A DNA stretch of 64,000 bases from Rothia aerolata. GTDB taxonomy: Bacteria; Actinomycetota; Actinomycetes; Actinomycetales; Micrococcaceae. A program made the position numbers and the translations under genes. Location of the stretch: contig NZ_BMDC01000001.1 of NCBI RefSeq assembly GCF_014635585.1, forward strand, positions 1,278,139 to 1,342,138, given 5' to 3'. Below are positions 59,757 to 64,000 of the stretch, piece after piece. The number at the start of each line of letters is the position of its first letter. The stretch's first letter is position 1. The notes beneath the pieces are model-generated. The model did no database searches. It was not told the DNA's origin and saw nothing but the letters and a program-made list of their open reading frames with translations.

Positions 59757-61049
59757 TCAGGAGGTCAGCTCCTGCATCAGCCGGTAGGGTGCCGCCGAGA
59801 CCAGCTCGGGGAACCTCTTGCGCAGCCGAGACATCTCGGCCCGGGCGGTTACCTTGGAAACACCGATTCCCCAGACAGCTGCCATAACGGCGTCCAGAGG
59901 CTGGGGTTGAGAGGAATCCGCCAGAAACCGCAGAATCTCACAGTGCCGGGGTGAAAGTTTAAAAACGTTTTCTGCCCCCGCTACCCGCACCAGCAGGCGG
60001 GAATGTTCGGTATCTAAGCGGTAAGAAGCGTGTTCTGCCTGGGAGATTGGCTGTACCGCAAAGCCGCTACCTGCCCGGGTGACCTCCACCGTACCCAGCC
60101 CCTCCAACATCCAAATTCCCGGGCTCAGATCCCGGGCAGTGGGACCAGGCCCAGGGTCAGCCCCTGTTTCACCGCCGGAAACTGCCGCCGGCCCCTCCCC
60201 CGCCGAGTCGGTGAGCGGGGTGAAGTGCGCAAGCCGGGTGCCGACGTCCAGCCCCGAGGACGCCGCCACCCAGCCCCAGCGGTCCACCAGCACCCAGGGC
60301 CCGGGCAGGGAGGCAACCGCCGCCCAGCCCGAGGAGCGTACCCGCTCCAGCTGCATCAGGTGGGAAGACCGCAGTTGCAACTCAACCTGCCGCGCCAGCG
60401 CCGTCACCATTCCCAACAGCGCCGGGTGAGCCTGGTCCAGGGGCCCGGAAATATCCAGTATCCCAAGTACCGAGCCATTGCGCGGGTCGAGAATGGGTGC
60501 GGCAGAACAGCTCCACTCGTGCTGACTCACGCACCAGTGTTCGGGGCCGTGAATTTGTAGCGGGCGACCGGTAACTGCGGCGGTTCCAATGGCGTTGGTG
60601 CCCACCACCGGCTCAGACCAGCGGGCACCGCGCACAAAGCCCAGGTGGTCTGCCCTGCGCAGGGACTGGGCCGGGCCAAAGCGGTCAATCAGCCGGGAAT
60701 CTGCGGTGGTAAAGATGCCCACCAGCTGGGTTCCCTCAAGAATGGGGGCGAGCTGAATTTTGAGAAAGTCTGAGATATAGGCGAGGTCCACGCTGGAGTA
60801 GGAATTGAAGGTGGCAAGGCTGTTTTCGAGGGCGTGAGCATCGACGTCGGGCACGGCAATGTGCGCCGAGAGATGGCGGCGTTGCATACGCTGCCAGGAG
60901 CTGTGGACGACGGCGCGCGGGTGGGCGGGGAGCCTACTGCCGCTGACGGCGGCGGCGTGGATGCTTTCGAGGGTGGCGAGGTAGGCGCTGGAGTCGAGGT
61001 CTAGGGGCACAGCGGTTTCAAGAGAGTGAGGTTCTTTGGTGGGTCGCAT
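59757..61049 (-). CDS. GAF-domain regulator, AcoR-like, of the acetoin operon
   Basis: A 430-residue regulator divergent from acoA. Its first 240 residues match the sensor half of AcoR/DhaR proteins: SRLPAHPRAVVHSSWQRMQR, FVRGARWSEPVVGTNAIGTA and WSCSAAPILDPRNGSVLGIL (GAF domain). There is no sigma-54 AAA+ domain. Instead the C-terminus has a winged-helix-like segment, FKLSPRHCEILRFLADSSQ and VSKVTARAEMSRLRKRFPEL. Control of acoABC by acetoin is inferred from position. Confidence 0.82.
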   Translation of the reverse strand: MRPTKEPHSLETAVPLDLDSSAYLATLESIHAAAVSGSRLPAHPRAVVHSSWQRMQRRHLSAHIAVPDVDAHALENSLATFNSYSSVDLAYISDFLKIQLAPILEGTQLVGIFTTADSRLIDRFGPAQSLRRADHLGFVRGARWSEPVVGTNAIGTAAVTGRPLQIHGPEHWCVSQHEWSCSAAPILDPRNGSVLGILDISGPLDQAHPALLGMVTALARQVELQLRSSHLMQLERVRSSGWAAVASLPGPWVLVDRWGWVAASSGLDVGTRLAHFTPLTDSAGEGPAAVSGGETGADPGPGPTARDLSPGIWMLEGLGTVEVTRAGSGFAVQPISQAEHASYRLDTEHSRLLVRVAGAENVFKLSPRHCEILRFLADSSQPQPLDAVMAAVWGIGVSKVTARAEMSRLRKRFPELVSAAPYRLMQELTS

Positions 61050-61223
61050 GGGGCCTCCTATGCTCTACCAGGCTGAGGGGCTGCCTCCTGGTCAGGGCTT
61101 GGTGAATTAGCCCCAGCCTACTCTTTCCAGCCCATTAATCAGTGACCCACAACACATGCCCAAAAGGGGTTGCAGAAGGTTGCAAAGAAGAGTTTCACCT
61201 AGCCAGAGCATGTTTTGATAGAT

Positions 61224-61240
61224 AGGGTCACTGTGACCCT
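61224..61240. promoter_or_regulatory. palindromic operator candidate upstream of acoA
   Basis: AGGGTCACTGTGACCCT is a perfect 17-base palindrome in the 297-bp divergent region, with a further half-site-like CAGTGACCC at 61138. It is a good candidate for binding by the divergent GAF regulator. Confidence 0.55.
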
Positions 61241-61346
61241 TGTTACATTTTTTACTCAAAATTAAAGTAAAAGCACTTATCGGGGCCACCAGAAAAGCCC
61301 TCTATCGATTCGCGTCGAAGAAGGAATAAGCAGAAAGGAGAAAGCG

Positions 61347-62309
61347 ATGGCGCTTTCAAAGGAGCAGCTGCTCCACGCTTATCAAAAGATGACCGAGATT
61401 CGAGAGTTCGAAGAACGGTTGCACACAGAGAACCTCAGCGGTGAAATTCCGGGTTTTATTCACCTCTATGCCGGTGAGGAAGCAATTGCGGTAGGCGTGT
61501 GTGAGAACCTCACCGATGCCGACTACATCGCATCTACCCACCGAGGCCACGGCCACTGTATTGCCAAAGGCTGTGACATTGAGAAGATGATGTATGAGAT
61601 TTACGGCCGCTATGACGGTCTGTGCCACGGCAAGGGCGGATCCATGCACATTGCCGATCTCTCCACCGGCATGCTGGGCGCTAACGGCATTGTGGGCGGT
61701 GGCCCGCCGCTGATGATTGGTGCAGCGCTGACCGCTAAGACCAAGGGTGAGGGCAATGTGGCGGTTTCCTTCACCGGTGACGGCGGTTCCAACCAGGGCC
61801 TTGTCTTTGAGGCGATGAACATGGCGGTGGTGCTGAATCTGCCGGCAATTTTCGTTTTTGAAAACAACGGTATCGGTGAGGCAACCGGCGCCAGCTACTC
61901 GGTGGGCTCAAAGGATATTTCGGCCCGCGCAGAGTCCTTCGGTCTGCCCGCCTACAAGATTGATGGAACCGACTTTGAGACCGTCTACAACACAGCCAAA
62001 GAAGTAATTGACCGTGCCCGCTCCGGTGGCGGCCCCGCCGTCATTGAAGCCCAGTGCACCCGCTTCTACGGCCACTTCGAGGGCGACCGCTACCTCTTCC
62101 GCACCAAGGAGCAGCTGAAGAAGCTGCGCGGGGAGACCGACCCACTGATTAAGTTCAGGGAAAAGTTCGGCAAGAAGGTAGGGGTTAAGAAACTTGACTC
62201 CCTCGATCAGGCAGCGCGCGAGCTTGTTGACCAAGCGGTTGCTAAGGCGCATGAGGCTGCATGGCCCGAACCCTCCGAGGTTCTGACTGACGTTTACGTC
62301 TCATACTAG
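61347..62309 (+). CDS. acoA: acetoin dehydrogenase E1 alpha subunit
   Basis: A 320-residue thiamine-pyrophosphate subunit. FTGDGGSNQGLVFEAMNMAV followed by FVFENNGIGEA is the GDG...NN cofactor motif, and HGKGGSMHIADLSTGMLGAN is typical of the family. AcoA and AcoB split acetoin to acetaldehyde and an acetyl unit. Its identity as acetoin rather than pyruvate enzyme rests on small size, acoB/acoC order and the AcoR-like regulator. GAAAGGAG precedes the ATG. Confidence 0.9.
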   Translation: MALSKEQLLHAYQKMTEIREFEERLHTENLSGEIPGFIHLYAGEEAIAVGVCENLTDADYIASTHRGHGHCIAKGCDIEKMMYEIYGRYDGLCHGKGGSMHIADLSTGMLGANGIVGGGPPLMIGAALTAKTKGEGNVAVSFTGDGGSNQGLVFEAMNMAVVLNLPAIFVFENNGIGEATGASYSVGSKDISARAESFGLPAYKIDGTDFETVYNTAKEVIDRARSGGGPAVIEAQCTRFYGHFEGDRYLFRTKEQLKKLRGETDPLIKFREKFGKKVGVKKLDSLDQAARELVDQAVAKAHEAAWPEPSEVLTDVYVSY

Positions 62310-62326
62310 AAGCAGGTGATTGAGCA

Positions 62327-63346
62327 ATGGCACAGATGAGTTTTCGCGAAGCAATCAATGCCGGTATGGCTGATGCCATGCGCGAAGATGAAACAGTTAT
62401 TCAGATGGGTGAGGATTTGCGCGGTGGCAACGGTGCCCAGAATCCTGACATTGAGACCCTCGAAACCTTTGGTGGCGTGTTTGGTGTAACCAGCGGCCTG
62501 TGGACCGAGTTCGGCAATGACCGCGTGATCGATACCCCCATTACCGAGTCAGCTATTTTGGGTATGGCAGCCGGTGCCGCTGTCACCGGCCTGCGCCCGG
62601 TAGCCGAGCTCATGTTCATGGACTTCTTTGGTGTTGCCTATGACATGGTCTGGAACCAGGCGGCCCGCTTCCGCTACATGTTTGGCGGCAAGGCCAAGAC
62701 TCCCCTGGTGATTCGAGGCATTATTGGAGCGGGTGCTGGAGCGGGTGCCCAGCACTCGAATTCTCCCTACCATATCTTTACCTCCACCGCCGGTGTGAAG
62801 GTGGTAGTCCCCTCGAACGCCTACGATGCCCGCGGCCTCATGCTAACCGCTATCCGCGATGATGACCCGGTGATTTTCTGCGAGCACAAGGCAATCTACG
62901 ACCTCAAGACCGAGGTTCCCGATGAGCCCTACACCATTCCTCTGGGTGTGGCGGCCTACCCCCGCCAGGGCACAGATGTGACCGTGGTGGCCCTGGGCAA
63001 CGTGGTCAACACCGCTATTAAGGTAGCAGACCGCCTGGCAGGCGAGGGTATTTCGGTAGAGATTGTTGATCCGCGTACCACCTCTCCCCTGGATGAAGAC
63101 GGAATCCTAGAATCGGTGGCTTCTACCGGCCGCCTGGTGGTGGCCGATGAGTCGGTGGCCCGCTGCGGCTTTGCCCACGACGTTGCTGCCATGGTTGCCA
63201 TGAAGGGTTTTGACTCCCTCAAGGCGCCGGTTCAGCTGGTTACCCCGCCGCACACCCCCGTTCCTTTCTCAACCCCGCTTGAGCAGGAGTGGCTCCCCAA
63301 CGAGAAGCGCATCGAGGCGGCAATTCGCGCAGTAGTGGAGGCTTAA
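62327..63346 (+). CDS. acoB: acetoin dehydrogenase E1 beta subunit
   Basis: A 339-residue transketolase-type subunit: MSFREAINAGMADAMREDET, TPITESAILGMAAGAAVTGL, PLVIRGIIGAGAGAGAQHSN and VEIVDPRTTSPLDEDGILES are characteristic. It starts 18 bp after acoA and forms the E1 heterotetramer with it. Confidence 0.92.
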   Translation: MAQMSFREAINAGMADAMREDETVIQMGEDLRGGNGAQNPDIETLETFGGVFGVTSGLWTEFGNDRVIDTPITESAILGMAAGAAVTGLRPVAELMFMDFFGVAYDMVWNQAARFRYMFGGKAKTPLVIRGIIGAGAGAGAQHSNSPYHIFTSTAGVKVVVPSNAYDARGLMLTAIRDDDPVIFCEHKAIYDLKTEVPDEPYTIPLGVAAYPRQGTDVTVVALGNVVNTAIKVADRLAGEGISVEIVDPRTTSPLDEDGILESVASTGRLVVADESVARCGFAHDVAAMVAMKGFDSLKAPVQLVTPPHTPVPFSTPLEQEWLPNEKRIEAAIRAVVEA

Positions 63347-63347
63347 A

Positions 63348-64000
63348 ATGGCTGACATTCGCTCCCTTGAAATGCCCAAATGGGGCATGACCATGGAGGA
63401 GGGCACGCTGACTAAGTGGCTCTTCTCTGAGGGTGACTCGGTATCTGAGGGGGATGTTCTGGCTGAAGCCGAGTCATCGAAGCTCACCGGTGAGATTGAG
63501 TCTCCTATGAGCGGTAAGCTTGCCCGCATTCTCGTTTCTGAGGGTGAGACCGTAGCGGTTGCAGCCGCCCTGGCGGTGCTGGCTGATTCATCAGCCAGCG
63601 ATACCGAGATTGACCAGTTCGTCGCGGACCTGGGTGGCTCCGGTGCGGGGGCTTCTGCCCAGGACGACGCCGCCGCGGCACCTCCCGCCGAGACCGCCCA
63701 GACCGGGGATTTGAGTCAGGAATCTGAGGAGCTTCCCTCTACCCAGAAGGCAGCTGCCGAATCTGACCCCGGCCGGGGCAGTTCACCTCAGGGAGGCACC
63801 TCTGCTGAGCCCTCCCGTAGGCAGTCTGCTGTTGCTCAGCAGACCGATGCGGGTCAGGCAGATTCCATTCCCGACTCTCTCAGGGGCTCTGACTCCGAAG
63901 AGGTTGCGGCAACTCCCCACGCTGCAAAGCTGGCAGAGAAGCACGGCATTGCCCTCTCACAGATTGAGGCAACGGGCCGCGGCAACCGGGTCACGGTGGC
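63348..64000 (+). CDS. acoC: dihydrolipoyl acetyltransferase (E2), N-terminal part
   Basis: Runs off the right edge after 217 residues. Residues 3-80 form a lipoyl domain (SLEMPKWGMTMEEGTLTKWL; lipoyl Lys in AESSKLTGEIESP). A long Ala/Ser/acidic linker follows, then an E1/E3-binding domain (ATPHAAKLAEKHGIALSQIE). The catalytic domain lies beyond the window. The lipoyl motif has Ser-Ser-Lys in place of the common Asp-Lys. It begins one base after the acoB stop. Confidence 0.9.
   Translation, partial: MADIRSLEMPKWGMTMEEGTLTKWLFSEGDSVSEGDVLAEAESSKLTGEIESPMSGKLARILVSEGETVAVAAALAVLADSSASDTEIDQFVADLGGSGAGASAQDDAAAAPPAETAQTGDLSQESEELPSTQKAAAESDPGRGSSPQGGTSAEPSRRQSAVAQQTDAGQADSIPDSLRGSDSEEVAATPHAAKLAEKHGIALSQIEATGRGNRVTV

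Noticed and set aside
59757..61049. Sigma-54-dependent activator
   Set aside because: The GAF part resembles AcoR, but there is no AAA+ domain (no GAFTGA motif), so it cannot be a sigma-54 activator.
61224..61240. CRP/GlxR site
   Set aside because: CRP-type sites read TGTGA...TCACA; this palindrome has the halves in the opposite order (TCAC-T-GTGA).
1..64000. CRISPR arrays, rRNA operons and lantibiotic/NRPS genes
   Set aside because: No regularly spaced repeat series, no rRNA sequence and no such biosynthetic genes were seen.

Overview
The window looks like the chromosome of a moderately high-G+C actinobacterium of the Micrococcaceae, most likely Rothia or a close relative. This rests on gene content (b558-type sdhCAB, CtpE-like P-type ATPase, actinobacterial membrane families) and on two families of dispersed palindromic repeats. 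The genus is inference; no 16S gene is present. No rRNA operon and no CRISPR array were seen. One tRNA gene, tRNA-Lys(UUU), is present.

Layout. 0-23.5 kb is ordinary chromosome: the mhpF/mhpE pair of a meta-cleavage pathway, transporters, a P-type ATPase, a beta-glucoside-type PTS permease behind an antiterminator-type leader, two ElaA-like acetyltransferases, sdhCAB, and a nitronate monooxygenase/quinone-reductase pair. 23.6-26.9 kb is a lower-G+C, gene-poor accessory stretch. 26.95-35.6 kb is a genomic island carrying a complete-looking azole-peptide cluster of the plantazolicin type. Read on the minus strand it holds a 46-residue precursor at 33042-33182, a membrane protein, a methyltransferase, a J-like protein, an E1-like C protein, a YcaO protein ending in PHPFP, a SagB-type dehydrogenase and a CPBP protease. 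It is followed by IS3-family debris and a truncated tyrosine integrase. 35.6-45.56 kb is a second, G+C-rich, Corynebacterium-like copper island: multicopper oxidase, CueP, CopRS, CopZ, CopB and a DUF305 protein, entered through a broken IS6-family element. 45.6-64 kb returns to chromosome: a FetB-like permease, DUF47-PitA, a NarL-type two-component system, pstSCAB, a FUSC protein, radA, and the acetoin dehydrogenase operon with its regulator.

Mobility. A 36-bp piece of the 3' end of tRNA-Lys occurs three times in the same orientation (26951, 35568 and inside the intact tRNA at 45526), each with a terminator hairpin just beyond it. I read this as two elements stacked in tandem at one tRNA attachment site.

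Most exciting content. The precursor ends RCSCTTVPCCCCCGG. Plantazolicin's core is RCTCTTIISSSSTF, and both have five cyclisable residues, a two-residue spacer, then five more. Here the second block is all cysteine and the tail is Gly-Gly. No exporter lies in the cluster. The compound class is known and similar actinobacterial clusters have been reported, so the novelty is this particular peptide, its host and its mobile setting.
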